Shown here: piece by piece, positions 23,082-35,700 of the stretch
Numbering within the stretch: the stretch's first letter is position 1
Layout: each line of letters opens with the position of its first letter
Assembly: GCA_963573305.1 (NCBI GenBank)
Contig: OY754332.1
Location: 47,467,559 to 47,531,558 of the forward strand
DNA: 64,000 nt
Reading direction: 5' to 3'
From: Pyrrhosoma nymphula
Taxonomy: Eukaryota > Arthropoda > Insecta > Odonata > Coenagrionidae
Position numbers and translations under genes: made by a program
Notes under the pieces: generated by a model
Databases searched by the model: none
Told to the model about the DNA's origin: nothing
Seen by the model: the letters and a program-made list of their open reading frames with translations, nothing else

Positions 23082-23490
23082 TTACAGCGCTCAATTTCCC
23101 TCAGCTTTCCAGAGCATTGCCTGAAATTCCCCCGGTACACCTAGTTTCCCGGCTAATAAGCAAAAAAATGTTGCGCGATAAATACAAGCAAAGAAAGAGA
23201 TTACTTCATCAACTTGAACGAAACAGCATCAAAAACGGATAAGAAAAGACAAAATAAAACTTTTTCAATTCGCAAAAAATACTTTATAATGCTTTCAAAT
23301 TTCATAGATACTTCAAATTTGACGGGTTGAATTGCAAATAACTTGCTGGAAAAAAAACCTACGTGAATCTAATTTCATGATTGCTTTCACTAAGATTTAT
23401 CAATACTGGTAGTGCGCTGCGGTATAAATATCGCTAACATATTGAATTCCCAAGTAATATACAACAATTTCAATGCTCTTGTTACAATGC
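23082..23490. other. Unassigned sequence upstream of the LINE fragment
   Basis: On the minus strand this would be the upstream part of the LINE reading frame, but no reverse transcriptase motifs are recognisable. It is treated as flanking DNA. Confidence 0.4.
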
Positions 23491-23700
23491 TTTGGATTTA
23501 TTTATTTATTTATTGGAAAATAAGTCCAAATAAGACCAAACTTTGTACAGCCCAGACTTTTTTTACACTCAATATTTAACTCAGTGTGAATTAGACAACA
23601 GAATATACAATGAACAATCGAATTACACAAAAAACAAGTTAAACGTCTACTATAATAATCACCGATGTGAGTATATATGTCAATAACTTTCACTCAATAA
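23491..23700 (-). mobile_element. LINE 3' end fragment
   Basis: Read on the minus strand the segment ends GGGCTGTACAAAGTTTGGTC ... CCAATAAATAAATAAATAAA, a 3' UTR with a TAAA-type simple tail as in Jockey-like LINEs. No coding portion is left. A further AAAAAAGGGCCTTCAGCC just beyond it (about 23735-23752, minus strand) resembles the shared SINE/LINE 3' end seen at 5.1 and 28.0 kb. Confidence 0.5.
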
Positions 23701-23752
23701 ATGCACTTGAAGCTGAATCTTCATTTGGCTGAAGGCCCTTTTTTAATTTGCG

Positions 23753-24250
23753 AAATTAAATCAGATAGGTATAGTGGTTTTCTGTTTTTGGGAAAGGTAC
23801 CAATACAAAGAAAATAAAATAAAGAATCTTATTCCTTCCGTCGAATTTTGTATTCCGGTCGAGATTCCGAAATATTTGCTAAAAATGTAGCGACTTTTCG
23901 CAATATTTTAGCATTTTTGAGTCATCGTCCCTATAACGGCCATAATTATTGTACACATCCATTAACTCCATGATTCTTTGGGCTAAATAAGATATGAATG
24001 GTTTATTATAATCAAAGTAAGTTACTATTCATCCCGTTGATGTTCACCTTCTCAAGTATTAACATAATAGATACGAGTTGCATTACACTGGTTAATATGG
24101 GAAGGTAATAGTCACTTCGTGTAAGGGGCAGTCTATTGATCAGCGGTTCAGTTGATTGTATGGAAGAGGAGACATTAATTTCAGATTAAAGAGGAAGGAA
24201 ATAATTTAAGGTGAGTGGCAGGCGTCGACACCACCGGTGTGCATGCGGAG
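23753..24250. other. Unassigned sequence
   Basis: AT-rich. Nothing could be supported. Confidence 0.4.
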
Positions 24251-24334
24251 AAACAATTACTGAAACAATTACTGAAACAATTACTGAAACAATTACTGAA
24301 ACAATTACTGAAACAATTACTGGAAGAATTACCG
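24251..24334 (+). repeat. 12 bp minisatellite
   Basis: Six perfect head-to-tail copies of AAACAATTACTG (24251-24322) are followed by a degenerate seventh. The perfection indicates recent expansion. The unit length keeps frames open, producing repetitive translations that should not be read as protein. Confidence 0.95.
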
Positions 24335-24910
24335 AAATGCGCGGCGGTATTCCCCAACCGCGCGTCCCGCCACTCCGCGAGTTGCAACGCTCTTTTGGAT
24401 ATGGGCGGTGGAAGCCGGATTCTCACGGCTTACGCCGAGGACGGATTGCAGCTTCCGATGACCCCGGGACTCAATGATCCGTGTGAAGTGATATCCGAGC
24501 ACCGCGGACGTCAGTGACTCTTCTAAATGTACGCACGGAAGGAGGAGGCGGGAGTTCGAGGAAATACATGCCACGCAAGACAGCAGCACCATCGGAACGA
24601 AAAACCAAAAACAAAGGGGGCACACATCTCCCTCCCAGATTCCTTTTACTCATACTTCTAATCGACAGTGACCTTACTCCAAGGCTTCGCCGTGGATATC
24701 AGAGGCGGGCGGTCAGAATGGGGAACTGGAATTTGTCATTAAAATGATTCGAATGTGAAGTTAGATATACATGACAATGATTTTGCCGACAAAAAATATA
24801 GCTCACAAAAAACATTTCTTTTTATCAATTTCGCGCGCTCTGCGGATTCAAAACCCTACGTTTTTGGGAACCCGGTGGATGACGTCATAGAACGGGATCG
24901 CGGCCAGTAC

Positions 24911-25284
24911 GCGACGCATTTTTTATGCGGATTTAGTTTATCCCAATTTGACAAAAACAATCGATTTTCAATAATAAATACATGCATAGCAAAGAGGAGA
25001 TTACGCGACGCATTTTTATGCGGATTTAGTTTATCCCAATTTGACAAAAACAATCGATTTTCAATAATAAATACATGCATAGCAAAGAGGCGATTACGTG
25101 ACGCATTTTTATGCGGATTTAGTTTATCCCAATTTGACAAAAACAATCGATTTTCAATAATAAATACATGCATAGCAAAGAGGCGATTACGTGACGCATT
25201 TTTTATGCGGATTTAGTTTATCCCAATTTGACAAAAACAATCGCTTTTCAATAATAAATACATGCATAGGAAAGAGGCTATTAC
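24911..25284 (+). repeat. 93 bp tandem repeat, four copies
   Basis: Units start at about 24911, 25005, 25098 and 25191, with lengths of 94, 93, 93 and about 94 bases. Each unit includes GCGGATTTAGTTTATCCC, AATTTGACAAAAACAATCG and AATACATGCATAG. Copies differ by only a few substitutions. Since 93 is a multiple of three, both strands stay open through part of the array, giving a 31-residue repeating translation. The copies directly abut, so it is a satellite-like array, not spacer-separated repeats. Confidence 0.95.
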
Positions 25285-26057
25285 CGCACGGTTGCGTCAA
25301 AACATCGAGATACCGTTTCGAATCACGCGACTTTTTCATTTAATTCACTCTAGAAAGGCAATTTAAAATTCAAGAGGTTGTCGAATACGCTAATGGATTA
25401 CACATTTGGGTTCGTTAGAAAAAATTCCGCCATACACACTGTACAAACACTTCAGTATTATTGTATTTAGCAACAACATAAGAGAGATAACTGGCGTCAG
25501 CATTAGCGTACTTACAATGAATGGCCTGAATGGGTTGACAGATAAACGTCCATCCCGGCGGATGGAGTACTGCACTTGAAGTGCACTCCGCATTTCGCCC
25601 TAGTAGGAATTTGAATCATATATATATTATTACAGAAAGGTCTTTTTCTGTCATTCCGTATATGCTCCATTAATACTGCACCTACAGTGATAAATGAGGT
25701 ATCATTTTAAACGTTGAATCGCCGGCTTCTGAGGAAAAATACAATCTCAATCTCAAATTTCACTGTTTACCCATTAATTTGACTTAAAAGTTTCAATTTT
25801 TCCATGTCGATTCCATCGTGACCAAATTTTCGATAAGACAGTTGTATGTAGCATTTTCTAGATTTCGCACTTTCCGTGATATTTATGTTTGGGTCAAATA
25901 AACTCATAACCAAAAAGTTACAGACGACAAAATTGTTACTTCTAATATCGCCTTTAAAGAATTTTTGTAAATTGCGTGCCAATATTCAGTAACATACGTG
26001 GCAATCATTACAATGGCACAAATGATGTGGTACGCAGTCACGCTCACGGGTGCGAAG
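25285..26057. other. Unassigned AT-rich sequence
   Basis: No feature could be supported. Confidence 0.4.
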
Positions 26058-26394
26058 TTATACTCCAAATACAGAGAAATTCGCCATGAAAAAATCATTT
26101 GACTTGACCGGGATTCGAACCCGTATCTATCCACTGCCGGTCAGGTATGTTAGCCAGTTACACCACCAAGCCATCTTAATTCAAGGCGAATTTCAGCGGG
26201 GAGTTAATACGAACTTGTGGAAATATGCGAACTTGTTCGTATAATCCCCCGCCGCTAAATATCGCCTTGAATGAAGATGGCTTGGTGGTGTAACTGGCTC
26301 ACACACCAGACCGGCAATTGGAAGATCCAGGTGCGAATCCCGGTCAAGTCAAATGATTTTTTTCATGGCGAATTTCACCGTATTTGGTGTATAA
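26058..26394. mobile_element. Inverted pair of tRNA-derived SINEs forming a long hairpin
   Basis: The left arm (about 26058-26214) is a minus-strand tRNA-like SINE. The right arm (about 26240-26394) is the same element on the plus strand. Each carries box A-like TGGTGTAACTGG and a box B (left GGGTTCGAATCCC, right GGTGCGAATCCC). The outer flanks ATACTCCAAATAC and GTATTTGGTGTAT also pair. The inner flanks TCAAGGCGAATTTCAGCGG and CCGCTAAATATCGCCTTGA pair as well. The arms are clearly diverged (roughly one difference in eight by eye), and only about 25 bases separate them. The ends GTCAAGTCAAATGATTTTTT relate it to the 14.7-15.2 kb SINEs. The inversion includes sequence beyond the tRNA-like head, so it behaves as one foldback unit. 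Confidence 0.85.
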
Positions 26395-27948
26395 TTTCCT
26401 CCACTTCCGCGATTCGAACCTTCGGAATGGAAACCTAGTACCAAGGATACTAGAATTTAAAGGATAGCATACTCCCAACTTCGGAATGACACCTTTTTTG
26501 AAGCTGCCAACCGCGGCGCCACTATGCATCAGCGATGGAATCATGATGATCCCAATGTAAACAATCTTAATTCAACTTTTTTCCATTTCGAACTGAGGAA
26601 AATTACGGCTAGTTAGGAAACAACTTATGGTTTTATCCGTCATGTTAACTAAATTTGATATCAATATTATCACAGAAAACCCCTTCAATAGCCTATCAGC
26701 CTAAACGTTAACCCGGGTCGCACAATAAATTTTTTTGTGGAATTGCAGTACCTTCATTTCCTATCTTCATGATCCTCCATTTCAATCCCAACACGAGGGA
26801 TACATCGTACGGATAAGGTACTCCCCATTCTGGAACGGCGCTAGTGTCTTTCCCACGGCGCTAACGAGATAACGTCTCGGCGTTTCGCCCTCTCGAACCA
26901 CATGCGCAATCCATTGAAAGAGCGATCAAGGACGACGCTGTATCGCGGCGGCTGAGGGCTGAGAGATTCGGGAAATGCGCGAGCGACGTCACCTCATCAG
27001 GCGAGACAGAACGCGTGAAGTCTTTGAGCTTCGTGAAAAGAAAAAGACAAAATGGTATGGGAATGGAAAACAAGCGACCGCCTTCTTATTTCTGGAATTC
27101 ATTTGACGGGATTAAGAGTTGAGCTCAAGGATTAGTTCGGCGATAAAGCAACAAAGGGAAACCCGAGTTGTAAGTGACGCCTCTCTCCTCTTACTTCCAC
27201 CAGTCAAACGGACCATTTCGCCGAAAACTTCGGCGGATCTACCATTTCTGCCGAAATCTAAGAACCCACTAAGAAATCTCTCAACATGCCGTGAGAAAGG
27301 AGATCAAGTTTTCCCGCAAAAATAAAGACAACATTCAAACAAATTAAGTTACAGCTTTGACATTTAACAGAAACACAAACAGAAGTTTGATCAATAAGGT
27401 GTTTAAGTTTGACTGCCATCGAATCAACGGTATTTGCGTAGTAATCCCCGAAATTTGGACATTGCTTCTCGCGGGCCAAAAAATGGGCCCTTGTTATCTT
27501 TTTCTCTAAGGAAACAAACTCTTATTGTATTTTTTAAAATTTGTTCTTGTAATTACGTATCGTGGAATGGAACAAGCTATAAGTTGATGCCAATTTAATA
27601 AAAATCAGCTGAGCCGTTTTAGAGATATTAAGTCTCAAACTCAGGGTCGTATTTTTTTCTGCGCCGACAGTAGAGGCGTCGCAACGTTTGTTCACAATAG
27701 TTGTTTAGAGAAGTTTGGGCGAGATATTGCTAATCATACAATTCTATGGATTGGGCTTCATCATGAAGAAAACAATTATATCTTCCTAATGATTAGAAAA
27801 AATATGCCACTTATTATACTACTTTTCCATATATTTGCCAAAAGTTGTAGCTGAGGCCATTTCCTACAGAACCTATTATTCTTACAGAGAGATAATATTT
27901 TTTAATGTGGTAGTTCTGACGCACAGATCGCGTCAGTAACGTTAAAAT
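26395..27948. other. Anonymous sequence
   Basis: A GC-richer patch at 26820-27030 and short frames are present. No gene or repeat was recognised. Confidence 0.4.
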
Positions 27949-28263
27949 ATTTATTTATTTATTCATCAAAAACTCCAAAAACAGCAACTAAGGCCTTTAC
28001 ATTGGGTTCAATAAACAGAATAAATTTAAAAAACAACAATAGTAGTAGAAACAAAACAGAAATATTCAAAATATAAACAAGACAAGGCGAAGATGACATC
28101 AATGTTACGCATTACGTTTCAGTTGGGAGAAAAAGACGTTGCGTGAGGAGAAAAGGTCAAGGGTGGGGTGACTATTAGTTAGGGCATTGAAAGATGAAGG
28201 TAGGCGGTAGAATAGTGATCGTTGGGAAATGGAGAGACGTAAAATATGTAGTTCGCATATATT
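27949..28263 (-). pseudogene. Jockey-like LINE 3' end with C-terminal coding remnant
   Basis: On the minus strand the frame from 28263 to a TAA at 28105 encodes a C-terminal tail including ISQRSLFYRLPSSFNAL, the pattern (R..FF.RLP..WN.L) that ends many Jockey/R1-type LINE proteins. A 3' UTR of about 140 bases follows, containing AAAGGCCTTAGTTGCTG and ending in AATAAATAAATAAAT. The copy is 5'-truncated to about 315 bp, as usual for LINEs. Its 3' end resembles that of the SINE at 5070-5263. Confidence 0.75.
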
Positions 28264-28294
28264 TTATATTATTTTTTAATATATAATGATCATG

Positions 28295-28480
28295 CTCAGG
28301 GGGGAGGCGAATTGTATAATGCTTGACTCTCAATCCGGGGGTCGCAAGTTCGAGACCAAGTGACGGCGGAAAATATTAAAGTGGGAAATACCCAATTTTC
28401 CTCAAACGAGACGAGAATCTTGTACCAAACCACCCGGTCCCACTGTTGAGAGGCAAATCTCAACGGAAGGCACTGATGGG
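28295..28480 (+). mobile_element. tRNA-derived SINE
   Basis: A box A-like GGCGAATTGTATAATGC is followed by a box B-like AAGTTCGAGACC. A body with TACCCAATTTTCCTCAAACG and a GCAAATCTCAACGG segment follows. No functional tRNA fold is possible. The head resembles none of the other SINEs closely. Confidence 0.5.
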
Positions 28481-31400
28481 GCAAATCAAAAAGATCTGTT
28501 CGGTATCAGCGGTCATACCTTCAGGCGAAAGTGAAGCTCACGAAATCGACCGGAATATTGCAAATTGCAATGTGTTAGGAAACGGGAAACCGCCAGATTA
28601 ATCTCCCTAGATACAACCATCCATTCATATGGCATGATGGCTTTCCTCCCGGTAATATACTCCGGAGATGAAATGGTCCTTTGGTGGAAACTTCGAGGAA
28701 AAACAGTGCAGAGGAACATCAGTCAGAGTGGACAAATGCAATCAATTCTTCACAGTAGGACCATTAATAAAATCGCAGGAAAACCCTACGTTGTGAAAAA
28801 GTTTAGCCTGATTCATGTATATTCACTCATTTTCTGAGAATTTTAGTCTTTGCGTCATAAATGCAATTTAATTAAATTATTGCTCCAAACAACAGCTTTA
28901 ATTTTAATCTTTCGAAGACTAACTTTTTTTTTGCATCTCTGAAATAATATACGTATATTTCTTTGAACTTTTGTTCCTACTGTGTACACAAATCGCAACA
29001 GAGAAATGCTAGCTGGGAAAAATGTCCTGCTAGCGTAGAAAGGTTGAAAATACAATTCGAATTTGGTCCACATTATCGGTAGAGAATAATCTAGCTCGTG
29101 CTAACTTGTCACAGTCAAACTCCGCCTTCAAATTTCCCCGAGGCTTCTAGTCTGTTCACCTGATCCCAGAATCGTATCGCTTAGCCTCATTAATGACATC
29201 ATATTCGGTCGAGGATTACGGCAAGCGGAAGAACTACACCCCGCTACCCACCACTTAGATGTATCTCATATTTCCGGATGGGCGTCTTCTACTCAAGCAA
29301 AGACTTTCCTGGAGAAGCAATTCGATTTCGGAATGAAGTACCGTTTCGCCTTCGGTGGAAAACCACGCAAATCGTAAGGGCAGTTTTTTTTTCGCATCGC
29401 GGCGCTCGCGTTTACAGCGACGGATATTGGATATTGATATTGGATTTCACAAATAATTTTCGCGACCCGCCCTCCCCGATGATTCTCCCATGCAGCGCCG
29501 CTGTATTGATTGGTCTGCCTAAACAAATCGAATTAGAAATTCATTTCGCGACAGAGAGATCCGCGGGGGAGGATTGAGTTAAGGGGATGCACGCTGGGGA
29601 ACTTCGATTTCCCTCGCAAACAGGGCGAAATTCAACAGCCGAGGTTTGAAGCGGACGTTTATGACTTAACGCTGAATATCATACTCATAAAGCGTACAAA
29701 AAACTTCCATGCGATTGATCGTTTTCTCTTTTTCGACTTCTTCAGCTGGCACTCAAAGTGCAATTAGGCGAATGCCCACGTGACGTGGAAAGAACACAAA
29801 CGGGGTAGCGTACTATTTTTTTTAACTTTTTTACCTAGACATTCATGACAAAAACGAAATACAGATAATAAAATTACCTGCGGTAGTATTGAAAACACCA
29901 AGTAAGCTATTAAACGCTCCAGATAGACATATTTTGAAACTGCACTGAAAAAAGTACGATATGCTGACTTGGATTTTGATGTCACTAGGCAATAGATGTA
30001 GTACCATATCATTTCAAACGTTAAACTTCTACCAATTTCATAAAACCGCATATTCTATAGTGAAAACCTATTGCTTTGGAGTTAAACTTCACCCTTCTGA
30101 TCGCGAAAAATGTGCAGTCACGTTCAAAAATATCTTACCAAACTCGTAACATTCTTTTGAACATGAATGTACATTCACTTGGACCACCCCACAGGAAAGA
30201 CTTGGGGATTCATACTCTGGCGGGACTAATGATCTTTTACAACACGGACTTTTGTTAAACCTTTCACAATAATGCTGTGCCCTTTTATATAACTTCTGCC
30301 TCCCCCCTCACACTAGGTGCTTTTGATGCAGGTGCCGCCAACTCACCCTCGGGGCCTAATTGAATTCCAAGAGGGTTAACTTCATTTTTGGAATGGAACA
30401 AGAGGAGAGAAATGAGGAGGAGATGGGAGAAAAAACTTAACTTCATCATTCGGGGTAGCACTCAATTAAAACAGCGAATCCTCTGATGCCATCGGATTCT
30501 TAAAGCAAGCGGACTTTGCCCTTGTTACGCAATCATTAATTATGTACTCCAGAGGAGAGAGACCGCGATTGCGAGCATAATTAGGAACAGACTCGTACAA
30601 AAGAGATTAGAAGAGGACCCTCCCTAATTGAAATTAAAATAGTCAGAGGAAGCCAGCATTAATCAAAAGGCATATATTGCGCGGAATAATTCACTTTTGC
30701 TGATGAAAAGCCGTGAAGTAAACAAGGAGGGAAAATCTGTCATTACCGCATGCATTAGAGGGTCGGTGAGTGAGGAAGTGGACCAAAGGATGGGGGTTAA
30801 GAGACATGTGATTGGGGGGTGGTCGGGAGGGCATCGATGAGACTCGATAGGCGTCCGGAAAGTGATCAAGGACGGAAGTGATCATTGAAGTTAAGATATG
30901 AAGATACGAAGTATGGGAAGCAAAAGGAGCAAGCACTTGACGTCAACAGTATGGTGACAGGATATCTGATTCGCTAAACCAAGAAAAATAATATTCATTC
31001 ATTTTTCCTGGAGCATAGGCCAGTTTCCATACACCTGTTTCACTAGTCACGCGAGGCTTTTGAAAACTTATTACTCTTTAAGTACTACCCGACTCGTTAT
31101 TTCTAAACCTCAATTCGCCCAACTTCCTTAAAGGAGCTTAGGAAATTATAAATACAGGAAGGAATTATTTATCAAGTCAATAGAAGTATAAAAGTAATCA
31201 ATTATTAAGGAAGATTGTTTCAGTTTAATGTAAATGATAAATATTTTTAGATTACGTCCAAGATCATAGCGAAGTTGACCGTAAGAAATGCAGCCTGGTT
31301 CTAAGTTTCTGCGTTGTTAATAAGCGTCTCTTACGAATTCCATGCATTTTTTTTATTTCTCAAGAAACCCTTCGGAATTACATCTAAGTATACCAACGAA

Positions 31401-32572
31401 ATACCGTGCAAGCAACCACCAGAGTTTGGCCTTAGTTCACCAAGCATACCTTTCTGTTCTTTGATCGCCCGCCCAACTTTGGCCGAAGATTTTACGATGG
31501 TAGTTCCCTGGTCACTGATGACCTGTATGACACCTTAACATCGTGATAACATCGGCATATTGGTAGCGGTGTTAATTGTTTTCGCTTCAAATTTATATGT
31601 AATCATACAATCTTTGCTTTCAGGCCACCTGGGAAGGGAAAGCCATCGCATGAAGCGACAGCGGCGCGTGCAATCACGGGACAGGGCCAGGGTTCGCATT
31701 CACGGCACGCAGAAGCGCCACCGATGACCCTATCAACCATTTGTACTCTAGTCGCGAACCCTGCGCCGTCATCGATGGGCCACAGTGGCGGCGGAAGGCT
31801 GGACCACACCACGGGAAAACTCCGCCTGAATGGACGATTCCTGAATGAACAAGCTCGACGATGAGGACGGTCGAATCAAGGGACTGGTCGGGGTGTGGGA
31901 GGAGATAATGGGAGGAGTTGAGCGGGGAGGGGTAGGTAAAGGGGGGGGGGGTCATCACGTGACAGCGTGGACGACAACGGCGACGCGCGCCATTCCCCAC
32001 GGCTGTCGGACGAATCTCCCAGCGTCCGGACGCGCTCTCGCTTCAAACCATCCGATGACACCAGTCAACAAGAGGCGTCATTTTATCAATGAGCACACGG
32101 ATTCAGACGTATATTTTAGCAGACGAACGAATCCGTTCACACGTATGGTACGTAAAGAATGCTGTGCTGTTTTATATGACCTTCATCATATTAAATATAA
32201 GAATATTATGAAGATCAAAATTTTATATTTTGGGGCCAAATTAGTGCTTAAGTATTGGTCCGAGTTACCACCTCAGTTCTTGGGCGAGTTCATCTGTAGT
32301 ACCTTCAACCTTAATGCCAAGATTAATTTGTTTATTTTTTTAAATTTGTTTCTACTCGAGGGGATTTCGTTTGTATTGAGAAGGTTGAAATATTTGCTTG
32401 AATATTTTCAATTTTATTGGATGACTCAATCTAATTTGTTTACTTGAGCGTTTCATTATGCTTTTAGCAAGCTGACGGGTTTGAAATGTATAACTGAATA
32501 GATTATGCTCTTTTGAATTTTTAAATTTTATTTTAGTTGAACAACTTCGACTGCAGTCGCAGGATGGAGGAA
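28481..32572. other. Long anonymous stretch
   Basis: No exon, RNA or element could be supported. A short segment GGATATTGGATATTGATATTGG at about 29422 resembles an end of the AATATTGG element described at 42.9 and 59.8 kb. A moderately GC-rich patch occurs at about 31640-32060, with an 11-base G run at 31941-31951. Confidence 0.4.
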
Positions 32573-32597
32573 TTTTTCGACCGCGAGTTTTCGAGTG

Positions 32598-32705
32598 ATA
32601 TACGCTATATTGTTGCCACATTGCCCACCTCATTGGCTACGAGTCGGGGAGATCGTCATTGATTACGATAATCATGTGGCAACATCAGATGCAATAACAC
32701 TCGAA
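32598..32705. repeat. Imperfect inverted repeat
   Basis: TTCGAGTG...ATTGTTGCCACA on the left pairs imperfectly with TGTGGCAACATC...CACTCGAA on the right, giving arms of about 30 bases around a 50-base loop. It could be an eroded foldback element. Confidence 0.55.
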
Positions 32706-35700
32706 ACCTATCGTTCGCAAAATTTCGTACATAGTACTCGAAGGTGGGATAGCGAGAAGAAGAACACTACCACCAACACCGAATAAGGAACATTATAGAT
32801 TTTAAAATGAACTCCGCTATTTTATGTTTTACAGGGTAAACCCAGATGACCAGCGAACGGGATGTGTTGCTAGTTTCTTAGGACCACATTTGGATGTTTT
32901 TCCCGACCTATCGGTGGCACTGAGGTTACTCATATAATTTAAAAATGGCACTCTAGTGAGAACATATGCCGTGGTTATATTCAGTTACAAAGGAATATTC
33001 CAGATTATATGGAGAAAGCACTCCACAATATGTGCATTCCTACATGCTTAGGGCATATTTACTCCACCTCCATGAGTAAGTCGAAGAAGCATTAGGAACA
33101 TGAAGCTCTTCAGTGCATGTAAAAAACATTCATCGAGTCGATTTTTAGCGCGGGAGAACGAAAATAATATATTCCTCAAGACATCATCCACATTAGCATA
33201 CAAAGGTTTTCCGATGATTGGGTAAAGCTTGAGGAACAATATGCAAGGCTTTCAATACAGATAGAGAATATGTATTGAAATCCAGCGAGCAAAGTTATAT
33301 TTCCTAGCACGCCCGAATGGATGCCGAGTCAATAAATGGGTAAATAGCATTGAAATCCAACGCACCAACGATAGGAAAATTGCAAGAAAACATGTTCGAT
33401 TTCTTTTCAAAGCTCCTTGAATTATCCCTATCAAAACATTCCCTAGTGTGATTTATAGAGGGTGCCTCAGGTGCGTGTGAGGAGATGTACAGAGCGTTTA
33501 CAATAATTCTGTCATTCTGCCGAGACAATTAAATTGAGGTCTGACTTCTCGCTGACCTGATAGACGGGTAGGGGCAGCACTGTCACTCGGAGACTCTCAA
33601 ACCAAGTCCCTGTACACTATTAGAGGCTTAGCTCGCAAGAGGGCGCGCGGGACAGCTGGTTGGGGGAGTCTGAATTATGAAGACACCAGTAACTTTTAAG
33701 TTCATTTGTTTTTTTTCAGGGGATGCTTGCCAGGGAAGTAGAGGTATGCCTCGTTTAACGCAAAGGCTGCGTTCCTAGGAATCATTGAATCGAATTTGCC
33801 AAATACGAGACCATATTACCATTGCGAAGATAAGGATGAGTTTCCATCAACACAGAAATTGTTTTGCTAAATTCTCATAAAACCATATATATTTCATCTA
33901 AAACCTTTGAAAGTACTTGTTTTTATAATAATTTATCATCTTTGAAATATATTTAAGGGGCTTTCTTAAAGTCGTTTTCTATAATGCACGTACAACGTTT
34001 CTTCGCCCGTAATTTTAAATTTCCCTCCCAGAAGCGAGTTTCCATTTTTATTACGTTAGGGTGTTCTGACATCTAGCGGAAAATGGGTAGAACTATTTAC
34101 TCAAGGGCTAAGTTGGGTTTGTTACTGATTATACGAATGAACATCGTAAAAAAAACGAAAACCAGAAAAAATAATCAGAGTATGAAATAAAATACGCAAT
34201 TACTTATGCCACTGGATACGAACCAATATAGAATTTTTGTAAGTACAAATGAGGATGTTCTTACACAGACACTACACTAGTAGGAAATACAACTTCTATC
34301 AAAAGGGTAGAAAAATTCGTTACTTGCATTCTATTTATGGAATTACATGCAAGGGAGGACATTTCATCAATAATAACTGTCGGATAAGACAGTTATTATT
34401 GATAAAATGTCACTTGCACTTTTCGATGCCAATTGGTTTCATTCTGTAAAAAAATCACCCCAAGTTGTCTGGCGTTTAGCTGTGTCCATCTGGAGAATTA
34501 GTTCTGTGCAGCAGGATAAACTTCCTAACCTTGACGTTACACGGAGGTTTAAGGATGGATAATAGCTATAAATCCCAAAGATTTGCAGTAGCTCTTCGTT
34601 CCTTCATCATTGAATTTAATCGATTTAAGAGTTCCTCACACTTACACAAGATATGCGTTTTGCTTAAAAAGTCCTCTCTTGCAGACGACAGATTTGCTCT
34701 ACGATAAATTTAAATTCAGAATGATTAAGAAGATCGAATATCGCAATGTAAGATTCAAAAGCTCATCACAGCAGTAACGGCAGGCAGCGTCATACAACAG
34801 GCTCGGTCCCCTACGGATTAAACATCGGAAACAACTTATACTTAACGAAATTAAAACTATAATATACCACCATAATGAAATTATCGAATTAAATCATAGG
34901 GTAAAAGCATTAATATGATCAAGTAAGCCCACAAAATATTATTGGGAGCTTAATCACAGAGACACTGGGACAAATGATTTGAAGGTATATGGTTCAAATA
35001 AACACCGAATTTGCCGCGATAGTCATTGGATCAACTCTTCCTTTAAACTCATGGATTAGTTTCTAGAATATCTCACGAATCCATTAAGAGGCCTACCAAC
35101 TAAGGAGAAATTTCAATCCGTAAACATTGCGCCATGTAGTTTGAAAATCGCAGAACTGTAAGCTATAATATCTTTCAGTTTGCCGTCCTCCCGCGAGCGG
35201 CGCAAGATGCATCGATCGCTGAGTGGCTCGCCTGCGACACAGCCTTGTAGTCCCCTAGCGGAGAATGAACCAAACTAAGTGAGCTCCGCTTTTGAGAGGC
35301 GCGCGACTGGCTTACGACATTCAAATTTTTCAGTGGCAAGTTTAAGTATTACATACTTGATTTTCGGTTCAGTAAAATAGGAATAAATTTGATTGATTTC
35401 ATTGCATACTAGGATAGCACTGAAATATAAAGAAACAATATTAGATAAAGGAAAATAAATTAATAACATTAAATAATGGAGTATTCGTTCGAACAACTCA
35501 CTCAAAAATATAATGGCACATGAAACATATAACCAACAAATAAACATTTTAATGGAGTAGGTAGTCAACCTTCCAAGACCACACGATTCGTCCTTGGGCA
35601 CGGTTGGCCAGACATTTAGTAGCCACATTCCAAATAATCACAGCTCTTGAAGCATAAAATAGGTACCAGGGGTCATTGGGACGCGGGATTAAACAGCGCT

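Noticed and set aside
24755..25216. 153-codon frame with 31-residue repeats
   Set aside because: Explained by the 93 bp tandem repeat, whose period preserves frame; no homologue recognised and the opposite strand is equally open.
24911..25284. CRISPR-like array
   Set aside because: Copies are 93 bp and directly abutting with no unique spacers; the rest of the window is eukaryotic.
14757..26394. Functional tRNA genes at the box A / box B hits
   Set aside because: None can form an acceptor stem or a full cloverleaf; sequence similarity among copies extends beyond the tRNA-like part, as in SINEs.
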